NCBI RefSeq assembly: GCF_000815465.1
Contig: NZ_JSWE01000096.1
Location: forward strand, 62,001-126,000
Direction: 5' to 3'
DNA from: Candidatus Jidaibacter acanthamoeba
GTDB taxonomy: Bacteria > Pseudomonadota > Alphaproteobacteria > Rickettsiales > Midichloriaceae
DNA: 64,000 nucleotides
The notes beneath the pieces are model-generated. The model did not search any database. It saw only the letters and a program-made list of their open reading frames with translations, and had not been told where the DNA came from. The position numbers and the translations under genes were made by a program. Position 1 is the first letter of the stretch. The number at the start of each line of letters is the position of its first letter. Shown here one piece after another: positions 36,781-45,285 of this stretch.

Positions 36781-39528
36781 CTAAGCTTTTATCTTCTTTC
36801 TTTTCTTAAGTGCCGGGAAAGTTAGGATAAATTCAGTATACTTTCCTAAGCGTGACTTGCATTCAATATATCCGCCCATATCATGCATTATCATTTTGCA
36901 GAAGGCGAGACCTATACCGGTACCGCTTTTACTTTTTGAATAAAATTTATCAAATATATAAGGTATGTCCTCTTCCGATATGCCTTTACCGTTATCTCTG
37001 AAATACAGTTTATTATTTTTCGCTCTGATATTTATTATTACATTTCTTCCGCCGTACTTATATGCATTGTTAAGCAGATTAGAAAGTAAATGTTTAACAT
37101 AATGCTTTGAGCCATAAAACAGGAAATTATCCGTAATGATAACCTCAATACCATCTTTCTCGGGGTTTAGAAGCTTGTATTCCAATATGCTTGCGGTAAC
37201 ACATTCTTCTATAGTAATATTCTTCTTATCATCGGCAATTACTGTGCTTTTAAGAGAAGCAAGAAGCCCATCAACCGTGCTTATACCCTGGGAACTAACT
37301 TTAGTTAGCATTTGAGTAAATTCTAATAAAGTATCCCCTTCTTCCTTATCAAATTTAATAGTATAAGTGTTATCTTTTACTTGTCTATTATCAAAGGCTC
37401 CCTGAAATAAATTATTTATGGTCACTGCACACATATTAAGCGTAGCAAGCGGGCTTTTTACTTCATGTGCCATAGCGCCGCCGAACATGTGCATGGTTTC
37501 TACTCTCTCTTCCTGTTCCCTCTCACGTTTACGTAGGAAAAACAGGGTAGCGAATAAGAAGAATAGGTATATGTATGCTATGCGGCCTGTAGTAGTGATC
37601 CCCTGGAATCCCTCTAAACTAAATCCGCTCTGCTTGAATAGAATGAATCCGCAAAGTGTGCCGATCGAATAGAGTAATAAGAACCTTCTTGCATCTACAA
37701 ATAAGTATAAAGAAAAGGCGGATAATATACCGTTTACTACCCAGAACGGGTCATTAAACCCAATGAATAGCATATAACTTGAAACGAACGGCAAACAAAA
37801 GGTAATCAGGAAATACCAATAGTAATGCAAGTACTTTTCCAGAAATTTTTTGCTTACGATAAACTCTCTAAATAACAAAACCATGCAGAAGAAGTAGCCG
37901 ATTGTTATAAGATAAGCAAATGTAACATGCCCCGGGCTTGAGGTAACATCAAGGCTATATAAAAAATAATAAGAAAGGGTAAAAGTGCAAAACTTTCTAA
38001 TTTCTATTTTATGTTGCCCCGGGTTTTCTGCAAGTAACTTAATACTGGAGATTAAAAACTTATATGCATTTTTTATCGGGTCAAAAATAGCATTTGCAAT
38101 CCTGCTTAGCATAGAATCTTTAATAACTTTAGGTGTTGCTTGTACTTGTAACCACCCTTTCGATACTTGATAATAATGCATACCGAATAAGCCGATAGCA
38201 CTCCCTAAGATACCGAAGCTCCAACTCATAATAGCAAAATCTCCAACTATAATACCTGTAGATATAGTGAAAACAAGGGCGGTTGTTACACTTGCTAAGA
38301 ATGATTTGCTATTAGTTTTAAATCCTAAAAATCCTGCTGTTGTGGGTACTAAAATTATAGGCTCCCAGAAGTTAGCAACATACCATATTAAATCTAAAAT
38401 ATTACTGCTTAATCTAATAATAGCTAAAGAAGAAATTGATAAAACTATAGTAGTAATACGAAGTGAAATGAGTTGTTTAGCATTACTTATGTTTGGGCGT
38501 AATACTTTAAAAACATCATTAACTAAAATAATACTCGCTGCATTAATTTTTGCTTCCGCCATAGACATAATAATTGCCATTAACCCGGATACCATTATCC
38601 CCTTAAGCACGGGAGGTAAAAGCGATATAAATTTTAGTAACGTTTCATTAGGTAATATTTCCGGATAAAAGGCTTTCATTTTATATGCAATTAAGCAAAG
38701 CGCAGCTGAAAATGGTATTGATATTAAAGCAATCATTTTTATTGCTTGAGTAAGCTGCTTGGTATCTTTTGCAATTAGACATCTTTGAATAAATGCGGGG
38801 TCTACCCCCGGTAAGAGAGAATATAACGCAAAACTAGCAAGTAAACTTATATTTTCATTAGATAACTTCACATCCAAATGAGATGCAGGTAGATAAGGAA
38901 TTAACCCTTCAATCCCTCCCATTTCAGAGAAAATAACTATATATGATATTGGAATAATAAAGAAGAAGATAGCAAACTTAAAAATTTCTGTATGAATAAC
39001 TGCTCTGATTCCTCCTAAAGCTGAATATACAGTAATAACCCCATAACCAATTAAGATACCATACCCTGTTTCAATGCCTAAGAAATAATTGAATACAAGA
39101 CCTAATGCTAAGGCTTGTGCTGCTATGGTTCCAAAGCTATACATGGTTGATGCCAATGCCATTACCCATCTGCCAGGGGGTCCGTACAGTTTATGCATTA
39201 TTTCCCCTAAAGTCATGCATTCTTTAAAACGAATTATATTACGAGCAATAACTTTAGAGGTAATTAACCAATATATAGGCCATAATAATTGTTGAATTAT
39301 AAAAATTGCTCCGAATTCATAAGTTTTTCCTACTATACCTATTGTACTTCCTGCTCCTATATGAGAAGCAAAGATAGCACAAACTAATATTGTAATTGAA
39401 ACACTTTTATATCCTATAGCAAATTCTTTTAAAGATTTTATTTTAGGGGATTTATATAAGCCAATTATTAAGCATATACTTAAGAAAGCTATAACAATAG
39501 ATAAATCAATATAATTTAATTTTAGCAT
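36781..39528 (-). CDS. Sodium:solute symporter-histidine kinase hybrid
   Basis: 915 residues combining a transporter with a sensor kinase. Residues about 1-460 are an SSS-family symporter (SHIGAGSTIGIVGKTYEFG, YGPPGRWVMALAST, SALGGIRAVIHTE) with some 12-13 helices. About 510-650 holds six more helices. The cytoplasmic kinase follows, with phospho-His in AMAHEVKSPLATL (about 685), N box NLLNNAYKYG, and DNGKGIS and GTGIGLAFCK. The plan is like CbrA/PutP-type sensors, in which the symporter part senses or transports the ligand. No response regulator is adjacent. The ligand is unknown. Confidence 0.9.
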   Translation of the reverse strand: MLKLNYIDLSIVIAFLSICLIIGLYKSPKIKSLKEFAIGYKSVSITILVCAIFASHIGAGSTIGIVGKTYEFGAIFIIQQLLWPIYWLITSKVIARNIIRFKECMTLGEIMHKLYGPPGRWVMALASTMYSFGTIAAQALALGLVFNYFLGIETGYGILIGYGVITVYSALGGIRAVIHTEIFKFAIFFFIIPISYIVIFSEMGGIEGLIPYLPASHLDVKLSNENISLLASFALYSLLPGVDPAFIQRCLIAKDTKQLTQAIKMIALISIPFSAALCLIAYKMKAFYPEILPNETLLKFISLLPPVLKGIMVSGLMAIIMSMAEAKINAASIILVNDVFKVLRPNISNAKQLISLRITTIVLSISSLAIIRLSSNILDLIWYVANFWEPIILVPTTAGFLGFKTNSKSFLASVTTALVFTISTGIIVGDFAIMSWSFGILGSAIGLFGMHYYQVSKGWLQVQATPKVIKDSMLSRIANAIFDPIKNAYKFLISSIKLLAENPGQHKIEIRKFCTFTLSYYFLYSLDVTSSPGHVTFAYLITIGYFFCMVLLFREFIVSKKFLEKYLHYYWYFLITFCLPFVSSYMLFIGFNDPFWVVNGILSAFSLYLFVDARRFLLLYSIGTLCGFILFKQSGFSLEGFQGITTTGRIAYIYLFFLFATLFFLRKREREQEERVETMHMFGGAMAHEVKSPLATLNMCAVTINNLFQGAFDNRQVKDNTYTIKFDKEEGDTLLEFTQMLTKVSSQGISTVDGLLASLKSTVIADDKKNITIEECVTASILEYKLLNPEKDGIEVIITDNFLFYGSKHYVKHLLSNLLNNAYKYGGRNVIINIRAKNNKLYFRDNGKGISEEDIPYIFDKFYSKSKSGTGIGLAFCKMIMHDMGGYIECKSRLGKYTEFILTFPALKKRKKIKA

Positions 39529-39709
39529 CTCATTTTCTTTATTAAGGAAAAGTTACTAAATTATAAGTCAAACGTTCATGTATTGCAAAAAATATTATGA
39601 AAACTTGAACAAAAGCAGTTAAATATTTTTAATAATATATTCTTAATATAAGTTCACTTACTTAAAACTTTATTAATTAAAAATAAATTGAAAGGGTAGA
39701 CCTTCTTTA

Positions 39710-39797
39710 TTACCCGTTCCTTTCTGGCAAAAAAGGCTGTTTTCTCCAAAGCCATTTTAATAACATTTTTAGCTACAAAAGTTTCTTGAATTGCCTT
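39710..39797 (-). pseudogene. Remnant fourth copy of the 51-residue peptide gene
   Basis: This segment aligns with the 3' two-thirds of the three intact peptide genes just upstream on the minus strand. It reads QETFVAKNVIKMALE, like the ETFIAKNAIEAVLG of the intact copies, then needs a shift to give ENSLFCQK. The signal-peptide half is missing. It marks the oldest, decayed end of the array. Confidence 0.6.
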
Positions 39798-39888
39798 CTA
39801 ATATAAAAATACACTAATAGGATGAAAATTAAAAATATTTTTTTAAATTTATTGATTAAAATATTAAATTTTTATTGTATGAATAATA

Positions 39889-40044
39889 TTACCAATCTCT
39901 CTGACAAGAAAGGCTATTTTCCCCTAAAACTGACTCAACAACATTTTTAGCAACAAAAGTTCTTTTAGTAGCTTTTGAGGATGAGAATGCACAAACAACT
40001 AACGCTACAGCACTTAGAATAAAAGCTTTTTTAAAAATAGACAT
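39889..40044 (-). CDS. Tandem secreted-type micropeptide, copy A
   Basis: A 51-residue peptide, too short for normal gene calling, starting MSIFKKAFILSAVALVVCAF and ending GENSLSCQRDW. The first 25 residues look like a Sec signal peptide: Lys-Lys, a hydrophobic core and a possible cleavage after SSSKA. This would leave a mature peptide of about 26 residues with one Cys near the end. Conservation between copies is in codons, with most changes at third positions or giving similar residues. A GAGG ribosome site lies in the shared leader GTGAGGCAATCAAA. Function unknown. Confidence 0.8.
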   Translation of the reverse strand: MSIFKKAFILSAVALVVCAFSSSKATKRTFVAKNVVESVLGENSLSCQRDW

Positions 40045-40088
40045 TTTGATTGCCTCACATTAATTTTGAATAAATAATAATATTATTA

Positions 40089-40244
40089 TTACCAGTCTCT
40101 AGAGCAAGAAAGGCTATTTTTCCCTAAAACCGCTTCAATAGCATTTTTAGCTATAAAAGTTTCTTTAGTAGCTTTTGAATGAGAAAATGCACAAACAGTT
40201 AACGCAACAGCACCTAGTATAAAAGCTTTTTTAAAATTAGACAT
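40089..40244 (-). CDS. Tandem secreted-type micropeptide, copy B
   Basis: Second intact 51-residue copy, with the N-terminal signal-like half MSNFKKAFILGAVALTVCAF and the C-terminal IEAVLGKNSLSCSRDW. It differs from copy A at about a quarter of positions but has identical length, start context (TGAGGCAATCAAA before ATG), Cys47 and terminal Trp51. The predicted mature segment TKETFIAKNAIEAVLGKN could form an amphipathic helix before the SLSC tail. Each copy sits about 45-75 bases from the next, so each may have its own leader. Confidence 0.85.
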   Translation of the reverse strand: MSNFKKAFILGAVALTVCAFSHSKATKETFIAKNAIEAVLGKNSLSCSRDW

Positions 40245-40318
40245 TTTGATTGCCTCATATTAATTTTGAATAAATTTTTTCTTAATTAAGAGCTTATACT
40301 TTAAATAAGATAATAATA

Positions 40319-40474
40319 TTACCAGTTTCTCTGGCAAGAAAGGCTATTTTTCCCTAAAACCGTTTCAATAGCATTTTTAGCTACGAAAATTTCTTTAGTT
40401 GGTTTCGAATGTGAAAATGCACAAACAGTTAACGCAACAGCACCTAGTATAAAAGCTTTTTTAAAATTAGACAT
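40319..40474 (-). CDS. Tandem secreted-type micropeptide, copy C
   Basis: Third and most upstream intact copy, 51 residues, closest to copy B. The signal half is identical, then SKPTKEIFVAKNAIETVLGK and the tail SLSCQRNW. It is preceded by a good promoter candidate at 40511-40539 and the shared GAGG ribosome site. The array lies between the symporter-kinase gene and a CobS-like ATPase, both on the same strand. I know of no named family with this sequence. The constant length, Cys and terminal Trp under sequence drift indicate selection on the peptide. Confidence 0.85.
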   Translation of the reverse strand: MSNFKKAFILGAVALTVCAFSHSKPTKEIFVAKNAIETVLGKNSLSCQRNW

Positions 40475-40853
40475 TTTGATTGCCTCAAAGTTATTTATTT
40501 ACTTTGCAAGAGATTAAAGATTGTTAATTAATTTGACAATATGTATTTTATTAAGAATTAAATAATAAATAATTACCATTTGCTACGTTACGTCAAATAG
40601 CTATAAAAGATTAAAGTTTTGAAATATCTAATATATGTCTTACCTTATTATTATGTTAGTATAAGAGTTAAAAATTCAAAAAATAAGTAATATCCAACTT
40701 AAAAAATTTTTAACCAATGAATAAAGGTTTTTATACTATTATAAATATAATATTTTGGCTTAAGTAAGGTAAAGTAAGAAAAGATTTACTTAGATGCTAT
40801 GGTCAAATATTGACGAGATACAGTAAAGTTTAAAAAATAATCTTAAAAAATAT
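40475..40853. other. AT-rich gap upstream of the peptide array
   Basis: Apart from the promoter candidate at 40511-40539, this 380-base stretch contains no open frame, RNA or strong hairpin. The 39529-39709 stretch on the other side of the array is similarly featureless. Confidence 0.4.
40511..40539 (-). promoter_or_regulatory. Sigma-70-type promoter for the peptide array
   Basis: On the minus strand TTGTCA (40539-40534) and TAATCT (40516-40511) are separated by 17 bases, the ideal spacing. Transcription would begin near 40504, giving a leader of about 30 bases before peptide copy C. Confidence 0.5.
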
Positions 40854-41753
40854 TTAAAAACATTTATTAAAAAACTCTTCATAAATATGTTTTTCTAAGA
40901 TATCACATTTATTAAGAAATGAGTAATCAAAGGAAAGTTTTATATCTTTCAAAATAAAATAGATTTGTGCCCAGTTTAATATATTTCTTGTAGACATTAA
41001 AATAGTGATATCGCCGTTTATAAAACCTTGTCTTATAAGCTGAGCGAGAGTCACCATGCTTTTAAGTGTATCTTTAGGGATATCGGAAAGTTTTAATGCT
41101 AATACTTCAAGCTCTTTATCAGGGGGCATAAAATCAAGGTTGGTAATAATATTCCAGCGATCCAGCTGCGCCTGATTTATCGGGTTTGTTCCATGATAAA
41201 GGCCGGTCGGGTCGCCCAGGCCGATAGTGTTTGCGGTTGCAAAGATTCTAAAATGCTTATGTGGCTTTATTACGCTGTTTTGCTCAAGTAAAGTAAGTTT
41301 CCCGTTTGCCTCTAAAAGTTGTTGGATTACAAACATAACATCTGGTCTTCCTGCGTCATATTCATCAATGATAAGTGCGATAGGCTGTTTTAGGGCAAGA
41401 GGGATTATACCTTCCTGAAATGAAGTGATTTGTTTTCCTTCACTTAAGGTTATAGTATCACGGCCGATCAGTTCGGTTCTGGTAATGTGACCGTCAAGAT
41501 TAATTCTAATACACGGCCAATTCAGTCTCGCTGCAACTTGTTCAACATGGCTTGATTTCCCGCTGCCGTGGTAACCGTTAATAAAAACTTTAAGGTTATG
41601 CTCAAAGCCCATAAGTATAGCTCTGGTTGTGTTTTCATCAAACACATAGCAATCATCTGTTTCAGGAACTAAATCGGATTTGCTGCTGAATTTATTTAAT
41701 TCACCGAAATCAAAATCAAATAAACTTTTAGAATCTACTTTAATTTGTTCCAT
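40854..41753 (-). CDS. CobS/MoxR-like AAA ATPase
   Basis: 299-residue AAA+ ATPase with Walker A GYHGSGKSSH, Walker B ALIIDEYDAG, and FATANTIGLGD followed by LDRW (sensor and arginine-finger region). The sequence is closest in style to the CobS cobaltochelatase subunit. No cobalamin genes are near, and CobS-like proteins with a CobT-like partner are widespread in alphaproteobacteria without B12 synthesis, so the substrate is uncertain. Its ATG overlaps the flbD stop (TAATG), so the two are co-translated. Confidence 0.85.
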   Translation of the reverse strand: MEQIKVDSKSLFDFDFGELNKFSSKSDLVPETDDCYVFDENTTRAILMGFEHNLKVFINGYHGSGKSSHVEQVAARLNWPCIRINLDGHITRTELIGRDTITLSEGKQITSFQEGIIPLALKQPIALIIDEYDAGRPDVMFVIQQLLEANGKLTLLEQNSVIKPHKHFRIFATANTIGLGDPTGLYHGTNPINQAQLDRWNIITNLDFMPPDKELEVLALKLSDIPKDTLKSMVTLAQLIRQGFINGDITILMSTRNILNWAQIYFILKDIKLSFDYSFLNKCDILEKHIYEEFFNKCF

Positions 41754-43042
41754 TAACTTGCATCCCTATATTGATCCAGCTTTTTCTTCAGCACCTTTAT
41801 AGTTATGCCGAGAACATTAGCGGTTTTATCGTAATTTCCTTGAAATTTTTTCCAGGCATTTTCTATAGTTTCTTTTTCAGCCGCAGCTAATGTTTTTATT
41901 TCAATATTATCATTATTTACTATGGAATTATTGTAATCCGTAAGAGTTAATATTATGTCATTAGGAGAGATTTTTTCGTCTAAAGAGAGAAGTAATGCCC
42001 GGTGAATAGTATTTTCTAATTCTCTTACATTACCCGGCCAATTATAAGATAATAATTTTTCAGTTGCCTCATTCGACAGTTGCTTATAAGGGATAGAATT
42101 TAAGGCAGAAAACTTATTAAGGAAAACTTCCGCAAGGTCTAAAATATCATCTTTTCTTTCTTTTAAAGAAGGGAGCTTTAAATGAATAACGTTAAGTCTG
42201 TAAAATAAATCTTCCCTAAATCTCCCGGCTTTCACCTCCTCAGCTAAGTTTCTGTTTGAAGTAGCTAAGATTCTAATATCTAATTTTACCGGGGTACTTC
42301 CGCCGACTCTATATATTTCTCTTTCCTGTATTGCTCTAAGTAATTTTGCTTGAAGCCTTAACTCCATTTCACTTATTTCATCCAGTAGTATTGTCCCGCC
42401 CTGTGCCTCTTCAAATTTACCGATTCTGCGGTCAACGGCACCCGTAAATGCCCCCTTCTCATGCCCGAAAAGTTCCGATTCCAGTAAATTATCAGGGATA
42501 GCTGCGCAGTTAAGCGATATTAAATCTCTTTTACTACGTTTACTTCTATTGTGAATATATTTTGCTATAACTTCTTTGCCTACTCCCGATTCGCCTGTTA
42601 TAAGAACGCTTGCCTCACTGGGAGAGATTTGGTCTGCTATTCTGATAGTTTCTTGAAATTCTTTTGATTTTGCAATCATCTTTGAAGGTTTATCACTTGT
42701 CGTAATCAATTCCAAAAGTGCAGAAATAATTTCTTCATCCGGTGGGAGAGAAATATATTCCTTAGCACCGGATTTAATAGCATATATAGCCTTTTCTTTA
42801 TCAGCTTCGATTCCACAGGCAATCACCGGTATACTTATTCTTTCTTCTTTAAGGCTTTGGGTTAAAGATTTTATATCTTGTGAAACCTCAACCAATAATA
42901 AGTCCGCTCCCTTACCGGAGCGCAATGCCGCCAGAGCAGCTTTAATATCGGAGACATGAAAGATTTTTGCTCCACGTTTAGCCGCAATTTTACTTGCAGT
43001 AACTATCTGTTCACTCATTCCACCAATTACAATTAGTCTCAT
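41753..43042 (-). CDS. flbD: Sigma-54-dependent flagellar regulator FlbD
   Basis: 429 residues. The N-terminal receiver-like domain ([53 protein letters not shown]) matches Caulobacter FlbD rather than NtrC or NtrX. It is followed by a complete sigma-54 AAA+ domain with Walker [10 protein letters not shown], the GAFTGA loop in [13 protein letters not shown], and [15 protein letters not shown], then a Fis-type helix-turn-helix (about 400-425). FlbD activates late flagellar genes such as flgE from sigma-54 promoters. A matching promoter precedes flgE at 17275. The sigma-54 gene itself is not in this window. Confidence 0.92.
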   Translation of the reverse strand: MRLIVIGGMSEQIVTASKIAAKRGAKIFHVSDIKAALAALRSGKGADLLLVEVSQDIKSLTQSLKEERISIPVIACGIEADKEKAIYAIKSGAKEYISLPPDEEIISALLELITTSDKPSKMIAKSKEFQETIRIADQISPSEASVLITGESGVGKEVIAKYIHNRSKRSKRDLISLNCAAIPDNLLESELFGHEKGAFTGAVDRRIGKFEEAQGGTILLDEISEMELRLQAKLLRAIQEREIYRVGGSTPVKLDIRILATSNRNLAEEVKAGRFREDLFYRLNVIHLKLPSLKERKDDILDLAEVFLNKFSALNSIPYKQLSNEATEKLLSYNWPGNVRELENTIHRALLLSLDEKISPNDIILTLTDYNNSIVNNDNIEIKTLAAAEKETIENAWKKFQGNYDKTANVLGITIKVLKKKLDQYRDAS

Positions 43043-43101
43043 TGCTTACCGGTTCTAATGTTAGGATTATATAAAGATACTATATAAATAATTCAGATCT
43101 T

Positions 43102-43794
43102 TCAAATATTATAAACAACTTTAGAGTGTTTAGAAGTAGCATTGCTAATCTGAGTGTTTCCATTAGTAATCAAGATGTATTTTAACGTACTAAATATCAT
43201 ATAAAATGCTATGCATATTAAAATATGCAGCACAGCAGTACTACTTAACCCTAGAAATTTTATCGAAAAACCTACTTGCTCCAAACAACTGGCAAGTACT
43301 AATAAAAAAATTCCTAAAATTCCGGGTATAATTTTTTTTGATAAATTATTAGCAAAGCAAACTAAAAATATAACAAGCATATTAAAAGCAGCCATGCTGT
43401 AATAAAGAACCGCTATTACAAATTCACTACTTACTTCAACTACGGCTATAAAATAAAGTACTAAGGTTAGAATAGAAAAGATAAACATAATATAGGTAAA
43501 TAATCTTGAGTTAAACATTGCCGCACACATATTCCAAGTAATGGCGACCGCTACTCCCAGGCAAACTAAATTCATATAATTCAGCGTCATTTTTAATAAA
43601 TAATTTTTGCTATTAATCAGCACTCCTTCGTTTACTAAACCAAGTGAGGTTGAGATACTTATAAGTACTAAAAAAGAAATGATTAAATTTTTTAAAACCC
43701 GGTTCGTTGTTTCAATTTTATAAAAATCGATACTATAATATATGCATTGGACAACCAATACACTTAAAATTAAAATTATATCTATATACATCAT
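43102..43794 (-). CDS. Seven-helix membrane protein, unknown
   Basis: 230 residues with about seven hydrophobic helices and a polar 20-residue tail (NTQISNATSKHSKVVYNI). The helix pattern is like small sensory or DUF6962-type membrane proteins, but no motif identifies it. It lies 59 bases upstream of flbD on the same strand and may be transcribed with it. Confidence 0.65.
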   Translation of the reverse strand: MMYIDIILILSVLVVQCIYYSIDFYKIETTNRVLKNLIISFLVLISISTSLGLVNEGVLINSKNYLLKMTLNYMNLVCLGVAVAITWNMCAAMFNSRLFTYIMFIFSILTLVLYFIAVVEVSSEFVIAVLYYSMAAFNMLVIFLVCFANNLSKKIIPGILGIFLLVLASCLEQVGFSIKFLGLSSTAVLHILICIAFYMIFSTLKYILITNGNTQISNATSKHSKVVYNI

Positions 43795-43908
43795 AAATAC
43801 TAAAAATACTTTTCCTTATTAGCAGAATTTTTTCTTTTTTTCAACGGGGCAATTACATAATTATATTATTTTTTAATATAAGGAGTTAGGTAAGATTTAA
43901 ATAATTTC

Positions 43909-43938
43909 TTGCCTTTTTAATTTGAACGGGATTATAAT
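43909..43938 (+). promoter_or_regulatory. Promoter of the SRP RNA gene
   Basis: TTGCCT (43909-43914) and a perfect TATAAT (43933-43938) are separated by 18 bases. The predicted transcription start, seven bases past the -10 box, falls on 43945, the first base of the SRP RNA stem. Confidence 0.7.
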
Positions 43939-43944
43939 TATAAA

Positions 43945-44036
43945 GGAAGTTAGTTGAGGGCAGCAAAGTTTGTAAATTTGGTCAGGTCTGAAAAGAAGCA
44001 GCCATAGCAAGTTAAACTGGGTCTTAGCTAGCTTCC
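43945..44036 (+). ncRNA. ffs: Signal recognition particle RNA (4.5S)
   Basis: Small bacterial SRP RNA. The conserved Ffh-binding hairpin reads GGTCAGGTC, a GAAA tetraloop (TCT-GAAA-AGA), then AGCAGCC, in the order seen in 4.5S RNA. The ends pair over 11 bp (GGAAGTTAGTT with AGCTAGCTTCC, including G-T pairs). The size, about 92 nt plus a short T-rich tail, is as expected. It lies in the gap between the membrane gene and dnaN. Confidence 0.93.
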
Positions 44037-44154
44037 ACCTCAAATTTTATTCTCTTATAAAAAAAGTTCTATTTTGCTATCTTACTTAATTGATATTGAA
44101 AGTTGTAGAATATTGATTATTATGCTTTCAAAAGCAGATATTTAGGTTCTCCGT

Positions 44155-45282
44155 ATGAAAATTGTTATAAAGAAGAGTAATTTACAGAAAGCTCTTAATC
44201 ATGTTCAATCAATAGTAGAAAAGCGTAATGCTATTGCAATGCTCGCGAATGTTAAGATTGAAGCTAAGGATAGCCGCCTTGCTTTCACTACTACGGATAT
44301 GGATATTTCAATAACTGATTTAGTTGAAGCTGAGGTTGACCAACCTTATTCAACTACTATTCCAGTGCTTACATTATATGAAATTGTTAAAAAAATCCCT
44401 GAGGATGCTGATATAACTTTCGAAGCATCAGCAGATAATATCAATCAGATTTTAGTTAAGTTTGCTTCCAGTAAATTCACTTTACCTTGTTTGCCGGCGG
44501 AAGAATTTCCTAATTTTGAACTTGGTGATACTACCCATAATTTTAAAATTAGCTCCGGTGCCTTAAAACTTTTATTAACTAAGACCCGCCATGCTATTTC
44601 CAATGAGGAAACAAGATATTATTTAAACGGAATTTATCTTCATAGTATTGAATCTGAGGGCTCTGGATTATTAAGAGCAGTTTCAACCGACGGCCATCGA
44701 TTAGCAAGAGCGGAGGTAGCGCTTCCTGAAGGAGCGAAAAATATACCCGGTATCATTATTCCTAAAAAAACCGTAAATGAATTAATAAAGCTCGTGGAGG
44801 ATTTTGATGATGATATAAATGTCGGTTTATCGGTTAATAAAGCAATATTTGAGATCGGTAATTCAAAATTAATTACTAAGCTGATTGATGGTAAGTTCCC
44901 GGACTATACTCGAGTTATTCCGACTAATAATGATAAGCAACTGGAAATTTCCTGTAAAGATTTGATTAAGTCCATTGAGCTTGTTATCTCAGTCTCAAGC
45001 GATAAAACAAGAGCAGTTAAGCTTGATATCGAGCCGTCAAAGGTGGTGCTTTCGGCAAGCAGCGAAATGAACGGTAATGCAAGCGGAACACAAATGCTTG
45101 CGGCTAATTATAATCTTGAACCAATTTCGATCGGTTTTAATTCAAAATATGTTTTAGATTCCTTAAATACTATGGAGGGTGACACAGTCAGATTCCTGCT
45201 TTCCAATAGTAGCGGGGCGGTAATTGCGTTAGATAGCGCTGATGATAAAAGCCTCTATATATTAATGCCTATGCAGGTTTAA
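44155..45282 (+). CDS. dnaN: DNA polymerase III beta sliding clamp
   Basis: Ring clamp that tethers the replicase to DNA. 375 residues with three repeated clamp folds; typical text includes FTTTDMDISI, LPAEEFP, RAVSTDGHRLARAE and the C-terminal YILMPMQV. It is followed three bases later by recF, so that pair is kept together, while dnaA is 37 kb away. Confidence 0.97.
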   Translation: MKIVIKKSNLQKALNHVQSIVEKRNAIAMLANVKIEAKDSRLAFTTTDMDISITDLVEAEVDQPYSTTIPVLTLYEIVKKIPEDADITFEASADNINQILVKFASSKFTLPCLPAEEFPNFELGDTTHNFKISSGALKLLLTKTRHAISNEETRYYLNGIYLHSIESEGSGLLRAVSTDGHRLARAEVALPEGAKNIPGIIIPKKTVNELIKLVEDFDDDINVGLSVNKAIFEIGNSKLITKLIDGKFPDYTRVIPTNNDKQLEISCKDLIKSIELVISVSSDKTRAVKLDIEPSKVVLSASSEMNGNASGTQMLAANYNLEPISIGFNSKYVLDSLNTMEGDTVRFLLSNSSGAVIALDSADDKSLYILMPMQV

Positions 45283-45285
45283 TCT

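Noticed and set aside
39889-40474. Lipoprotein signal in the 51-residue peptides
   Set aside because: The residues before Cys18 (ALTV or ALVV) do not fit a lipobox, since the -1 position is Val. Signal peptidase I cleavage near SKA is likelier.
41753-43042. NtrX identity for the sigma-54 activator
   Set aside because: The N-terminal domain and overall text match FlbD, lacking the standard phospho-receiver opening of NtrX, although NtrY is in the window.
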